64,000 nt of DNA, taken from assembly GCA_944381495.1 (NCBI GenBank), contig CALWLJ010000014.1, positions 33,175 through 97,174 on the forward strand, given 5' to 3'. The translations under genes were made by a program, and so were the position numbers. Positions 51,875 to 61,629 of the stretch are shown here, piece by piece. Source of the stretch: an uncultured Mediterraneibacter sp. Its GTDB lineage: Bacteria > Bacillota > Clostridia > Lachnospirales > Lachnospiraceae. A model generated the notes under the pieces. That model did no database searches. It had not been told where the DNA came from and saw only the letters and a list, made by a program, of their open reading frames with translations. Positions within the stretch are counted from its first letter, which is position 1, and each line of letters starts with the position of its first letter.

Positions 51875-52290
51875 GAGTTTTTATCTATTTTTTTCAGCTT
51901 TTCGTAACAGTATTCTATAATACTGCGGCGGGTTATGATCCCGATAAACTTATTCTGATCATCCACCACCGGTACAAAATTCTGATTCATAGCTTTTCTG
52001 ACCAGATCCTCCATATCTGATCCGGCAGATACAGCTTCGTAATCTGCCTTTCTGGGAAAATCCTGTATAAAAATATTCTCAGCAGCTTTCAGATTCAGAT
52101 TAGTATACCGCTTGATCCCCCAGAGCAGATCACCTTCCGTTATAGTTCCAACGTATTCTCCGTTTTTGTTCAGCATCGGGATGGAAGCATATTTATGATA
52201 TTCCATCGTTTCAAGCACTTGCCTGAGTGTACAATGATCATAAACATATGCTGTCTCGCTCTTCGGTTTCAGGAAGAATAAAATGTTCAT
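51871..52290 (-). CDS. CBS-domain pair protein
   Basis: A 139-residue protein of two tandem CBS domains (about 5-60 and 75-135: PMLNKNGEYVGTITEGDLLW and PVVDDQNKFIGIITRRSIIEY), which usually sense adenosine nucleotides. No attached effector domain. It starts 21 bp after lysC, so it may respond to energy state in that transcript. The target is unknown. Confidence 0.87.
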   Translation of the reverse strand: MNILFFLKPKSETAYVYDHCTLRQVLETMEYHKYASIPMLNKNGEYVGTITEGDLLWGIKRYTNLNLKAAENIFIQDFPRKADYEAVSAGSDMEDLVRKAMNQNFVPVVDDQNKFIGIITRRSIIEYCYEKLKKIDKNS

Positions 52291-52311
52291 TTTTCTTTTC
52301 TGTCAGTCCTT

Positions 52312-53631
52312 TCAGATCTGTGTCAGTACGAAGATCTCATATAAGGCACGGATCGCATTTTTGAAGTCATCATGACGTACACCTATGATAATGTTCAGCT
52401 CACTGGAACCCTGATCGATCATTTTAACATTAATATGTGCATGTGCAAGAGCAGAAAATACACGACCTGCTGTTCCTCTTGTAGATTTCATACCTCTTCC
52501 AACAACAGCGATCAAAGCCAGATCTGTCTCCAGCTCGATATGATCCGGTTTTACTTCTTTGTGGATCCCTGCCAGAATTTTCTGTTCCTTTTCCTCGAAA
52601 GCATTCTGGTGGACAAAGATTGTCATGGTGTCAATTCCGGAAGGCATATGCTCGATGGAAACTCCGTTTTCTTCAAATACCTGGAGAACCTTCCTGCAAA
52701 ATCCTATCTCAGAATTCATCATAGCCTTTTCAATGGTAATTGCAGCAAACCCGTCTGTTCCGGCAATTCCAGTGATCGTATATTTCGGCTTACGGCATGT
52801 TCCTTCCACGATCAGTGTTCCCTTATCCTGAGGCGCATTGGTATTCCGTATATTGATTGGAATGCCCGCCTTTTTCACCGGGAAGATCGCATCTTCATGA
52901 AGAACACTTGCGCCCATATATGACAGCTCTCTCAATTCCTTGTAGGTAATCGTCTCTATCGACTTGGGATTCTTTACAATTCTGGGATCGGCAATCAGAA
53001 ATCCGGAAACGTCTGTCCAGTTCTCATATATATCAGCTCCGACAGCCAGTGCTACAAGAGAACCGCTCACATCCGAACCGCCTCTGGAAAATGTAACTAC
53101 AGTGCCGTCAGCCTTTCCTCCATAGAATCCTGGAATGACTGCATATTCCATATCTGCAAGTCTGGCAGAAAGAAGATCATTGGTCTCTTCTTCATTAAAA
53201 GACCCATCTTCATTAAAACGAACCACCTCAGCGGCATCCACAAAAGGAAATTCCAGATAAGCTGCCATTACCTTTCCGTTCAGATACTCGCCTCGAGATG
53301 CCGCATAATCCTTACCTGCTTTCTCACTGAAGTTCTTCCGGATGATTTCAAAGTCCTGATCCAGCGAAAATTTCAGATTAAGTCCATCAATAATCTCCTG
53401 ATATCTGGCACGGATCCGATCAAGCTGTTCCGAAAAATCTTCTCCTTTCTCTGCCAAAGCATAGCATGCATAAAGCATATCTGTCACTTTCGTATCATCA
53501 GAAGATCTCTTTCCCGGAGCAGAAGGGACTACATATCTCCTAGCCTCATCCTGACGAATGATAGCTCCAACCTTTTTAAACTGTTCTGCACTCGCCAGAG
53601 AGCTTCCGCCGAACTTTACCACTTTTTTCAT
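52312..53631 (-). CDS. lysC: Aspartate kinase
   Basis: First step of Lys/Met/Thr synthesis. Of 439 residues, the amino-acid-kinase domain starts KVVKFGGSSLA and includes FSRGGSDVSGSLVALAVGAD; two ACT domains at the C-terminus (about 300-435) bind feedback effectors. The PSAPGKRSSDDTKVTDMLY loop is typical of the clostridial form. ATG 53631 is preferred to an upstream TTG that overlaps GGAGG. No lysine riboswitch was recognised upstream. Confidence 0.94.
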   Translation of the reverse strand: MKKVVKFGGSSLASAEQFKKVGAIIRQDEARRYVVPSAPGKRSSDDTKVTDMLYACYALAEKGEDFSEQLDRIRARYQEIIDGLNLKFSLDQDFEIIRKNFSEKAGKDYAASRGEYLNGKVMAAYLEFPFVDAAEVVRFNEDGSFNEEETNDLLSARLADMEYAVIPGFYGGKADGTVVTFSRGGSDVSGSLVALAVGADIYENWTDVSGFLIADPRIVKNPKSIETITYKELRELSYMGASVLHEDAIFPVKKAGIPINIRNTNAPQDKGTLIVEGTCRKPKYTITGIAGTDGFAAITIEKAMMNSEIGFCRKVLQVFEENGVSIEHMPSGIDTMTIFVHQNAFEEKEQKILAGIHKEVKPDHIELETDLALIAVVGRGMKSTRGTAGRVFSALAHAHINVKMIDQGSSELNIIIGVRHDDFKNAIRALYEIFVLTQI

Positions 53632-53827
53632 TCTTATCTGTTCCTCCAAACGTAATCCATAAAATCATAAATGCCCCAAAACGGATACGGCAGATCCATT
53701 TTGCGGTTCTGTATTCAGTATAGGTCTCCCTGGTTCTTTGTCCGCATTTTTATCAAAAAGTCCAGAAAGGCCGCACTCTCGAATCAATATTATAGCTCCT
53801 GAAAGCCGGGTTGTAAATGAAAAATTT

Positions 53828-54307
53828 TCAAACTGTAATTTCGGCATATTCAGCCCGGGAAAGCATTTTCAGATCATCAGGGGCAAGACAGATCTGCATT
53901 CCCAGTTTTCCTCCACTGACATACATATGCTTCAGATTCCGGGCACTATCATCGATAACAGTAGGGAACTGCTTTTTCATGCCTATAGCGGTGCAACCTC
54001 CGCGGACATATCCGGTAACGGATGTAATATCCTTTACATGAAGCATCTCCACAGACTTCTCCCCTACCGCTTTGGCGGCTTTTTTCAGATCCAGTTCTTC
54101 AGCTATGGGCAGGACGAAAACATAGTGCTGACCACTTTTTCCAGTTGTAACGAGAGTTTTATAGACTTGCTCATGGGGCAGCCCGATCTTGTCAGCCACA
54201 GTGATCCCGTCAATAAATTCGTCACATTCATAAGTCTGATATTCATAGGGTATCTTATTTCTATCCAGAATGCGCATTGCATTGGTCTTCAGTTCTTTTT
54301 TACTCAT
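53828..54307 (-). CDS. YbaK/EbsC-family Cys-tRNA(Pro) deacylase
   Basis: A 159-residue trans-editing domain that hydrolyses mischarged Cys-tRNA(Pro). Family features are TLVTTGKSGQHYVFVLP, the key Lys region KKAAKAVGEK, and GYVRGGCTAIG. ATG 54307 has AAGGAAG 8 nt upstream. It is followed by a 196-bp gap before lysC in which I see no regulatory motif I can name. Confidence 0.9.
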   Translation of the reverse strand: MSKKELKTNAMRILDRNKIPYEYQTYECDEFIDGITVADKIGLPHEQVYKTLVTTGKSGQHYVFVLPIAEELDLKKAAKAVGEKSVEMLHVKDITSVTGYVRGGCTAIGMKKQFPTVIDDSARNLKHMYVSGGKLGMQICLAPDDLKMLSRAEYAEITV

Positions 54308-54329
54308 TTGGCACACTTCCTTGCATTCA

Positions 54330-55526
54330 TTATAAACTGACCTGTTCATAAAGCGGCCGGTGTACTTTCTTCCGTGTCACTTCCACCAGATTCAGCGGCG
54401 TAATATCAACCAGGGTTGTCTGAATAGGATCAGCAGCCAGGAAACCGCGAAATTCTCTGATCAGCAGATTTATATTTTCGTCTGATTCCATATTGATAAA
54501 ATCAATAATGATAATCCCGGAAAGGTTGCGAAGGCGGATCTGTCTTGCAGCCTCGCGCGCCGCTTCCAGGTTGATTTTCATAATACCTTCCTCATTTTTC
54601 CCTTTGCTGATATTCTTCCCAGAGTTTACATCAATTACTGTCAACGCTTCCGTGGGCTGTATCACCAGATACCCGCCATGCCTCAGCCAAACCTTTTCGT
54701 TTAGAGCCTTTTGAAGAGCTGTATCTGTACTGTAAAGTTTGCACAGAGAAAAAGAAGTATCATCGTACAGGCGAAGCAGTCCCTTTTTATCAGGCAGTTC
54801 TGTTTCAAAATAGTTATGTATTCGTGTATACAGCTCTTCCCCTTCTATTACGATTTCTTCCATCCCATCCATATAAACGTTTTTCAAATCAGAAATGTAT
54901 GAAGGCGGAGCAGCTTTCAGACAGGAAAAACACACCCGAGTCGGAGCCGAATGGAGAATTCTCTCATATTCTCTCCGAAGCGCTGACAGTTCTTCCAGAA
55001 CAGCTTCAAATGGGACGTCTCTTGCATTCGTACGAACGATAATCCCAAAATTGTCATTTTGCCAGTCCTTTAGTTTTTCTTTATACTCATCACGCATTTT
55101 TTTCGGAATCTTGGATGACACACCAATCCGTGTATTTCCATGAGTCAATACGGCAAAGCGGCCGGAAAAGCTGAAGTTTCCGGTCACGGTAGGAGCCTTG
55201 GTCTTCACTGCCTCCTTACTGATCTGCACAACCAGTTCATCTCCGATACATATCGGCTTTCTGCCCGTTTTCTTAGTAAAGAGAGCATGATCCGCTTCTT
55301 TCATATCGTAGTAGCAGTTTATTCCCGGTGCGATCTCGATGAATGCCGCGCCAATATTCTGTACGATATTCTTCACCCTGCCAACATAAATGTCCCCAAG
55401 GGCATGTCTGTTTTTTCCAACCTCTTCCTCGGCAGCAGCACAGTGAATCTCAACGATGTCATCATCTTCAAGAAAAAAAGTTCGTATCTGTTCTCCTGTG
55501 TTTTCCATCAGGATCTTTCGCTTCAT
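54330..55526 (-). CDS. Ribonuclease E/G family protein (RNase G-like)
   Basis: A single-strand endoribonuclease for rRNA/mRNA processing. Of 398 residues, an S1 domain (about 35-120, GDIYVGRVKNIVQNIGAAFIEI) precedes the catalytic DNase I-like region with D in LTVIDVNSGKN and D in IIIDFINM. It lacks the long RNase E scaffold tail and ends soon after the catalytic domain, so it is a short clostridial form. It is preceded by the DUF2344 and radical SAM genes, a conserved trio. Confidence 0.92.
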   Translation of the reverse strand: MKRKILMENTGEQIRTFFLEDDDIVEIHCAAAEEEVGKNRHALGDIYVGRVKNIVQNIGAAFIEIAPGINCYYDMKEADHALFTKKTGRKPICIGDELVVQISKEAVKTKAPTVTGNFSFSGRFAVLTHGNTRIGVSSKIPKKMRDEYKEKLKDWQNDNFGIIVRTNARDVPFEAVLEELSALRREYERILHSAPTRVCFSCLKAAPPSYISDLKNVYMDGMEEIVIEGEELYTRIHNYFETELPDKKGLLRLYDDTSFSLCKLYSTDTALQKALNEKVWLRHGGYLVIQPTEALTVIDVNSGKNISKGKNEEGIMKINLEAAREAARQIRLRNLSGIIIIDFINMESDENINLLIREFRGFLAADPIQTTLVDITPLNLVEVTRKKVHRPLYEQVSL

Positions 55527-55587
55527 CTTACTCCCTCACTTTTTATACCGCTTGTGCCGAATGCTGCCGATGTCCTGTTATCACCAG

Positions 55588-56334
55588 CTATTCAGCCCTT
55601 CTCATTTCCTTCCCCATAGATTCCAGCGTAACTAGCTTACGCTTGCCATCCACTCCCATATCAGCGTACATTTCCAGCCTGTGATACCCGAAATCCTCTG
55701 CTCTCGGAGCCTTTCTATCAACGGTTGCTGTTTTGTCCTTTTTTTCATCAAGGAATCTGACGAACGCCTCCATGACCAGATCAGGCTTCAGATTCTGCGC
55801 GCTTCCGGAGGCTACCTGCAGAAAGATCCTATCTCCGCGGATTTCCCATTTCCAGATCATTGGGCGGATATCCACTTTCTTCTCACTGCGCTTGGTCTGC
55901 TTCACAATCCGGATCTCAGGCTGTTCCATAAACATGTGGAACCGTTCCTGCCATCCATCAGAAAGAACACCTTGTTTTATATTGATCAGATAATCTGCGC
56001 CGGCAAGAATTGTCATCCCCGTCATTTTCTTTTCATCGGCAATCTGACGGATACTGACTACTTCGATTCCCTCCACACAGGCTTCGTTCATCCTTCGTAC
56101 CGCATCTTCGCTGTCTATCGGTTCTGTAAGCTCGATATCGAAATATTCTCCATCACTGCTCAGTCCGATACCGAGGGGACTTGCAAAAGACATGATCATA
56201 TGTGGGCTATAACCGCCTGTAAAAGCAATGGGAATGTCTGCTCTTCTCATAACTTTCTGAAAAAAGCGCATCACATCCAGATGCCCGATAAAACGCAATG
56301 CGCCGTATTTTCTAAACTTAATTCTTGCTTTCAT
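55588..56334 (-). CDS. DUF2344 (TIGR03936) radical-SAM-linked protein
   Basis: A 248-residue protein beginning MKARIKFRKYGALRFIGHLD, with GYSPHMIMSFASPLGIGLSSDGEY. The family always accompanies, or is fused to, a TIGR03960 radical SAM protein. Function unknown, thought to be tied to RNA or ribosome modification. ATG 56334 follows AGGAGGTG and lies inside the 3' end of the radical SAM gene (17-bp overlap). Confidence 0.9.
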   Translation of the reverse strand: MKARIKFRKYGALRFIGHLDVMRFFQKVMRRADIPIAFTGGYSPHMIMSFASPLGIGLSSDGEYFDIELTEPIDSEDAVRRMNEACVEGIEVVSIRQIADEKKMTGMTILAGADYLINIKQGVLSDGWQERFHMFMEQPEIRIVKQTKRSEKKVDIRPMIWKWEIRGDRIFLQVASGSAQNLKPDLVMEAFVRFLDEKKDKTATVDRKAPRAEDFGYHRLEMYADMGVDGKRKLVTLESMGKEMRRAE

Positions 56335-58183
56335 AACAGACACCTCCTCCGAATGACGCTGCACCGCAGCCGGAGCAATGCATCCGGCAATTTGGCGTAA
56401 TCTGACCTTCCATCGCCCTGTCCCACTCTCTGCGCAGGAACTTTCTGCTCACACCAATATCAATGAAATCCCAGGGGAACAGCTCGTCCTCTGTCCGTTC
56501 TCTCAGGTTATAGAAAGCAATATCTATGCCGGTGTTCTCAAATGCCTTCATCCATCGTTCATTGTGGAAACTCTCTGTCCATGAATCGAAAAGACATCCC
56601 AGTCTGTATGCCTCTTCAATAACTTTTCCCACTCTCCGGTCACCCCTGGCCATTACGCCCTCCAAAACCGTGGTCTCCGCGTCATGCCAGTTATATTTGA
56701 GGCTTTTCCGGTTCAGCTGCTCCTGAAATTCACTCTTCACAACAGCAGCTCTGCGCACATATTCGTCAGCAGTATACATCGGTGCCCATTGGAACGGCGT
56801 AAATGGTTTCGGCACAAAGAAGGAAGAACTGGCCGTAATCTGACATTTCCCGTGACGCTGCTCTTTCGGGATTTCATAATATCTTCGTGCAACCCGGTCG
56901 GAAAGCCGCGCAATCTCCTTCATATCTTCTTCTGTCTCTGTGGGAAGCCCGAGCATGAAATACAGCTTCACCTTTGTCCAGCCGCCTTCAAATGCCTGTC
57001 CGGCCCCTTCCAGGATGTCATCCTCTGTCAGTCCTTTATTGATCACATCACGCATCCGCTGTGATCCTGCCTCGGGAGCAAAAGTCAGACTGCTCTTGCG
57101 CACATCCTGTACCTTGCTCATTACATCAAGAGAAAAGGCATCGATACGCAGAGACGGAAGAGAAATATTGATTCCTTTGTCACGAAACGCATCAATGAGG
57201 AACAGAACCAGCTCTTTTAATTCCGAATAATCACTGGAGCTTAAGGAACTCAGAGAAATCTCTTCATGTCCGGTATTTTCCAGCATAGTGCGTGCATATT
57301 CTTTCAGTTTATCGACATTTCGCTCTCTCGTCGGCCGATAGATCATTCCAGCCTGACAGAAACGACAGCCGCGAATACATCCCCTCTGGATTTCCAGCAC
57401 CACCCGGTCCTGAGTCGCTTTGATAAAGGGAACCACAGGAGACATAGGGTAAGGAGCTTCTGTTACCTCTGTGACAACCTGTTTCTTTACCCTCGCCGGG
57501 GCATGGATATTATTCGGTGTAAATGATTTTAAAGTTCCGTCTTCGTTGTAGGCGGCGTCATAAAATATAGGAACATAGAGCCCCGGGATCTCTGCCGCCT
57601 GTTCCAGAAACTGAATCCGGCTCTGTCCGGACTTTTTCCACTCTTTATAAAGATCCAGAAGCTGATCATATACTGTCTCTCCTTCTCCAATATAAAAGAT
57701 ATCGAAGAACTCAGCAAGCGGCTCTGGATTATACGCACAGGGGCCGCCTCCGATCACAATCGGATCCGCCTCTGTTCGGTCCACTGCATGAAGAGGGATA
57801 TGACTCAGGTCCAAAATCTGAAGAATATTGGTATAACACATCTCAAACTGAATAGTAATACCGAGAAAATCAAAATTTCTGATCGGGTCCTGGGATTCCA
57901 GCGCAAAAAGAGGGATGTTCTCATCCCTCATCACCTGATCCAGATCCTGCCACGGAGAGTACACGCGTTCACACCATACATCCTCTCTCCGGTTGAACAT
58001 ATCATATAAGATCTGAATCCCGAGGTGGGACATCCCGATTTCGTAGACGTCCGGGAAGCACATACAGAAGCGGATGTCCACTTGGTTTTTGTCTTTCATC
58101 ACCGAGTTTACTTCATTCCCGATATACCGGGCAGGCTTCTCGATATTTAGTAATATTTCATCATTTAAAGCTAATTTTCTCAC
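56318..58183 (-). CDS. TIGR03960-family B12-binding-type radical SAM protein
   Basis: A 621-residue protein: an N-terminal B12-binding-like Rossmann domain (about 1-200, FPDVYEIGMSHLGIQILYDM), then radical SAM with C269-xxx-C273-xx-C276 (RGCIRGCRFCQAG), and a C-terminal HCSGCGA metal-binding tail. The reaction is unknown. It is coupled to the DUF2344 gene and followed by RNase G, a grouping that suggests rRNA maturation. First gene of the long minus-strand series. Confidence 0.93.
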   Translation of the reverse strand: MRKLALNDEILLNIEKPARYIGNEVNSVMKDKNQVDIRFCMCFPDVYEIGMSHLGIQILYDMFNRREDVWCERVYSPWQDLDQVMRDENIPLFALESQDPIRNFDFLGITIQFEMCYTNILQILDLSHIPLHAVDRTEADPIVIGGGPCAYNPEPLAEFFDIFYIGEGETVYDQLLDLYKEWKKSGQSRIQFLEQAAEIPGLYVPIFYDAAYNEDGTLKSFTPNNIHAPARVKKQVVTEVTEAPYPMSPVVPFIKATQDRVVLEIQRGCIRGCRFCQAGMIYRPTRERNVDKLKEYARTMLENTGHEEISLSSLSSSDYSELKELVLFLIDAFRDKGINISLPSLRIDAFSLDVMSKVQDVRKSSLTFAPEAGSQRMRDVINKGLTEDDILEGAGQAFEGGWTKVKLYFMLGLPTETEEDMKEIARLSDRVARRYYEIPKEQRHGKCQITASSSFFVPKPFTPFQWAPMYTADEYVRRAAVVKSEFQEQLNRKSLKYNWHDAETTVLEGVMARGDRRVGKVIEEAYRLGCLFDSWTESFHNERWMKAFENTGIDIAFYNLRERTEDELFPWDFIDIGVSRKFLRREWDRAMEGQITPNCRMHCSGCGAASFGGGVCYESKN

Positions 58184-58394
58184 TTAACAAACACCTTTTT
58201 TGTACAATTTAAACAAAATAATTTCTCTCGTTTATTTGGTTACAGTTGCAATTCAGGGGCTTAATTTTTCACCTTTTTTACCCCTATTTTTCGTCTTCAA
58301 ACATCATAAAAAATAGTGCTTGGCGACTTTTTAAAATTTTCAGAATATTTAACTCTATATGGATTTTTCATAACGTTTCAGTATTTTTACCTCA

Positions 58395-59690
58395 TCAAAA
58401 CGGATTGAACAGCATGTTCAAATCATTTAGCTCAAATGGTATTGTTATTATTTCATCGCCTTTTTCTATAGAATCATTTTTCGGTGCGATCAATTCCCAT
58501 TCCTGCTCAAGTGATGAACAGTCATAAACGACTTCATCCTGATGGATATATACCTTATTTGTAAAATCCGGTGAATAATGGCCAAGATATTCTGATATGG
58601 CTTTCATATTAACAGTACTGTCCCGAAGAAGAGTAGCATAAACGTGTCTTAGATCATGCCACCTCATATCAGGCATATTTAACAGTGCTGTTAACTTTTT
58701 AAAATCTCTTGCAAAACTTCTGCGATGGAAAGGCTTACCATTATCATGACAACATACATAATCAAGATCGTAAAAATCTGTAATATTCTTTTTATTGAAT
58801 TCATATCTGGCACGATTAACATAAATTTCGTCAATTACCCATTCTGGGAGTGGGATGCTCCTTGTTCCGTTCGCTGTTTTAGTCTCTAAAGGAGATGATA
58901 CTAGAAAAGCAGCATCTTCTTCCTCCATGGCACGCCCTAGCTGGCGCCTGATATATACGACTTGTGCTGTAAAATCAATGTCCTTATATTTTATCCCTAT
59001 TGTTTCTGAAATTCTCGTCCCTAAAGTTAAAGAGAGGAGTAACGGCATATACATCTGCGGAAAATCTGTTTTGCAGACATATAAGAGGCTTTTGATTTTC
59101 TCTATAGAGCATATGACATCCCTTGTATTTTTCTTTGCAAATTCTCCCTTTAGCACTTGCGCGGCAACAAGGCTCGGATTCTTTGAAATATAGTTGTTTT
59201 TGACGGCAAAATCAAAGAACAGCTTTATAGTTCTATAACTCTGTTCTTTTACTGAAGGATACTTTATTTTTCTTACAGCTTTTACTATATCGTCCGAAGT
59301 AATATTTTTTAATTTTTTCGTAGCGCCAAACGAGGGAAGAAGATGATTATACAATACATTTCTGTACGTTTGAAATGTATTGTACCGTATCCCTTTTTTC
59401 TCAATTTGGTAATAGTACAGCCAGTAGTCGAACAACTCAGAAACAGTGTAATCAAATGCTATGAAGCGGTTCGTTACTAATTCTGAAATAACATGCTCTT
59501 TGGCACTTAAAGCTTCCTTCAGCGTGGAAAAGCCGCTTCGCTGTGTATTGTATTTATCGCCTGACTTGAAATATAATGTAAATCTAAATCTGTATCCACC
59601 TTTATCTTTGCTGACATTTCCGTGGAATTCATGTGAAATAATAGGCCCGTAAAACAGTGTCGGATTGAAGGCAGGTTTTTCGATTTTCAT
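58395..59690 (-). CDS. Tyrosine recombinase (element integrase 1)
   Basis: A 431-residue phage-type integrase: an N-terminal AP2-like arm-binding part (about 1-70), a core-binding SAM-like domain (about 75-180), and a catalytic domain with Arg in LGTRISETIGI, HDLRHVYATL, and LGHYSPDFTNKVYIHQ (His and Tyr). The acidic/hydrophobic C-terminal tail is unusual. Its start overlaps the stop of the second recombinase by 4 bp, so the two are coupled. It is the gene nearest the chromosomal radical SAM gene, hence probably nearest the element end. Confidence 0.9.
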   Translation of the reverse strand: MKIEKPAFNPTLFYGPIISHEFHGNVSKDKGGYRFRFTLYFKSGDKYNTQRSGFSTLKEALSAKEHVISELVTNRFIAFDYTVSELFDYWLYYYQIEKKGIRYNTFQTYRNVLYNHLLPSFGATKKLKNITSDDIVKAVRKIKYPSVKEQSYRTIKLFFDFAVKNNYISKNPSLVAAQVLKGEFAKKNTRDVICSIEKIKSLLYVCKTDFPQMYMPLLLSLTLGTRISETIGIKYKDIDFTAQVVYIRRQLGRAMEEEDAAFLVSSPLETKTANGTRSIPLPEWVIDEIYVNRARYEFNKKNITDFYDLDYVCCHDNGKPFHRRSFARDFKKLTALLNMPDMRWHDLRHVYATLLRDSTVNMKAISEYLGHYSPDFTNKVYIHQDEVVYDCSSLEQEWELIAPKNDSIEKGDEIITIPFELNDLNMLFNPF

Positions 59691-60877
59691 AAAACCGCCT
59701 CCGTTTCCGGTAAGATCGGAATTATATTATCTACAGCATTCCTAACATCTTTATCTGCATCCATCACGCCACAGTAGATATTAAAAGTTGTCATGACAGA
59801 TTTATGCCCAAGAAGACGGCTAATATATTCCAGATCTACACCCTTTTCAAGAAGCATTGTTGCAAAATGATGCCGTAAGGCGTGGAAGCCGATAACTGGA
59901 ACGCCAGCTGCAATGCAGTTGCGTTTTAAAGCACTTGTTAAAGTCCCTTTGCTTTTACGTCTTCCATAATTGCTAATTGCGACATATTCTTCGTCTAAAT
60001 TGGTTTTCCCACTCTTTTTCAGATTTTCTAAGATACGCGTATTGAATTCCTTTTTCTTTTTTAGCTCATCAAATAAAAAATCAGGTATGCGTAAGATACG
60101 GTAGCTGTCGGCTTTTGGATTTTTTTCTTCCATATAATTATAGTAGCGGAAGTGTCCATCACTCTCTGCCAGAGAATAATTAGAAGTATACTGCCTTAAA
60201 ACCTTAACCGTATGATTTCTCTCATCAAAATCAGTATACTTCAAACCGCGGATCTCACCGGATCGCAATCCGGCAAACAAAGCAAGCAGGAATTCAAAAT
60301 AAAGCCCATCATGTTTTGAAACTTCTTTAACCAGCAATGACAGTTGAGATTTGGTTAATAATGTAATCTTCGGTATATTCCGTGGAATATCCATAAGGCT
60401 GTCCCAAAGTTCACTTTGGATATACCCAAGAGCATAAGCATCTTTTAAGAACCTCCTAAGATACTTAACAACTGTCTCGCCAGCGGATGGGCAAACCGGT
60501 ATGCATTTTTCTATTATGTCATTAAGATAGTCTGCCGTAAGATAGTTGATGAGAATGTCTGGTTCAATGCGTGGAATAACGAGATTCCTAATAGCCCAGA
60601 CACCGACAGTTTTTGTTACAGTTTGTGTATTTTTGACAAAAACATTTTTTAGCCAATATTCCAGATATTCTTTGAACGTATATTCAATGTTAGCGATCTT
60701 TTTGATCCGTCTGAGATCATCTTTGTATTTTTGATCATCTATTTGTTTTGAACGTTCAGCTTTATCTTTTCTTGAAAAACCCCCTTCGCGTTTGTAAGAA
60801 ATAGTGAATGTGTTTATATTCACTTCTCTTTTCATGTAGTTCCAGCAATCATTTACAAAAAAAACTTCATTATTCAT
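59687..60877 (-). CDS. Tyrosine recombinase (element integrase 2)
   Basis: A 396-residue integrase-family protein with a lysine-rich N-terminus, a core-binding domain (about 65-165), and catalytic motifs GLRSGEIRGL, HALRHHFATML and LGHKSVMTTFNIY. ATG 60877 follows GGAGG. It is distinct from recombinase 1 in sequence yet coupled to it. Paired recombinases may act as a heteromer, or one may control excision; this cannot be read from sequence. Confidence 0.9.
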   Translation of the reverse strand: MNNEVFFVNDCWNYMKREVNINTFTISYKREGGFSRKDKAERSKQIDDQKYKDDLRRIKKIANIEYTFKEYLEYWLKNVFVKNTQTVTKTVGVWAIRNLVIPRIEPDILINYLTADYLNDIIEKCIPVCPSAGETVVKYLRRFLKDAYALGYIQSELWDSLMDIPRNIPKITLLTKSQLSLLVKEVSKHDGLYFEFLLALFAGLRSGEIRGLKYTDFDERNHTVKVLRQYTSNYSLAESDGHFRYYNYMEEKNPKADSYRILRIPDFLFDELKKKKEFNTRILENLKKSGKTNLDEEYVAISNYGRRKSKGTLTSALKRNCIAAGVPVIGFHALRHHFATMLLEKGVDLEYISRLLGHKSVMTTFNIYCGVMDADKDVRNAVDNIIPILPETEAVL

Positions 60878-60967
60878 ATTTTCCTCCAAAGGTATCTGCA
60901 ATGGAGAAATTATAAATCAGTTTAAATTGTACTAAAAGGAAATTCATCTGTCAATCCGGATTATTCA

Positions 60968-61144
60968 TCACTGTTCTAACCATTTGTCAAAACTTTCTTT
61001 TGGGATACGATATGAGTTTCCAATCTTTATCACTCGAAAAGGTTTATTCTCTTTTTCCACTTTTTTTATATATTCGTAAGCTGCAGACCGGCCTATTCCC
61101 AACAATTCCTGTATTTCGCTTACCGTATATACTTTTGGTTCCAT
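60968..61144 (-). CDS. Excisionase-like HTH_17 protein
   Basis: A 58-residue protein: MEPKVYTVSEIQELLGIGRS starts a winged-helix MerR-like DNA-binding domain, then RVIKIGNSYRIPKESFDKWL, the hallmark of excisionase-family proteins. GAGGTGAAAATATG supplies the RBS. It lies 91 bp upstream of the recombinase pair and probably controls direction of recombination. Confidence 0.85.
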   Translation of the reverse strand: MEPKVYTVSEIQELLGIGRSAAYEYIKKVEKENKPFRVIKIGNSYRIPKESFDKWLEQ

Positions 61145-61319
61145 ATTTTCACCTCACATTTATGTCTATATCAATTATTAATTACTACCATCTATAAAAT
61201 GATAGAATTAGTGTCCTCTTCCTAAATCAATCTGTCTGCGGTTTTAGAAATCTGTAATTTATAATTTATCAAAATTTTTGGCTCATATTTAGATCGGATT
61301 AAAAAAAAGGAGGCGTTTG

Positions 61320-61574
61320 ATGTCAAAAGAAATTTTTACAGAAAAAACTGAGACATGTCCGTATTGTGAAGCAGAGAATGTGTATCCAAACTGGGATACA
61401 GAAAAGCAGGGGTATATAGCTGTATGTAACAGTTGTGGATCTAAAATCTTCCTTTGCGATGAGTGCCTTCATGCCGATGATAATCCAACCGGGCAATGCG
61501 ACTGGCGGGAGGAATTTGAGGATGGCAAAGCTTACGGCGTATGTTTCCGGGGTACAACAACAGAACGCGAATAA
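61320..61574 (+). CDS. Small multi-zinc-ribbon protein
   Basis: An 84-residue protein with three cysteine pairs: CPYC (about 13-16), CNSCG (about 37-41) and CDEC (about 47-50), plus later single Cys (GQCDW, GVCF). It probably binds one or two zinc ions. Similar small ribbons are common on Lachnospiraceae mobile elements, but none has a known function. RBS AAAGGAGG. It is transcribed opposite to the recombinases and has its own terminator. Confidence 0.75.
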   Translation: MSKEIFTEKTETCPYCEAENVYPNWDTEKQGYIAVCNSCGSKIFLCDECLHADDNPTGQCDWREEFEDGKAYGVCFRGTTTERE

Positions 61575-61575
61575 C

Positions 61576-61616
61576 AAAATATAAGACAGGATATCATCAT
61601 TCCTGTCTTATATTTT
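61576..61616 (+). terminator. Terminator with ATAAGACAGGA motif, copy 1
   Basis: A perfect 16-bp stem, AAAATATAAGACAGGA (61576-61591) / TCCTGTCTTATATTTT (61601-61616), right after the zinc-ribbon gene. Confidence 0.85.
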
Positions 61617-61629
61617 TTGAACACAGAAT

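Noticed and set aside
53632-53827. Lysine riboswitch or T-box before lysC
   Set aside because: No riboswitch core or T-box GGGTGGNACCGCG-like sequence was found; only a short minus-strand frame overlapping ybaK.
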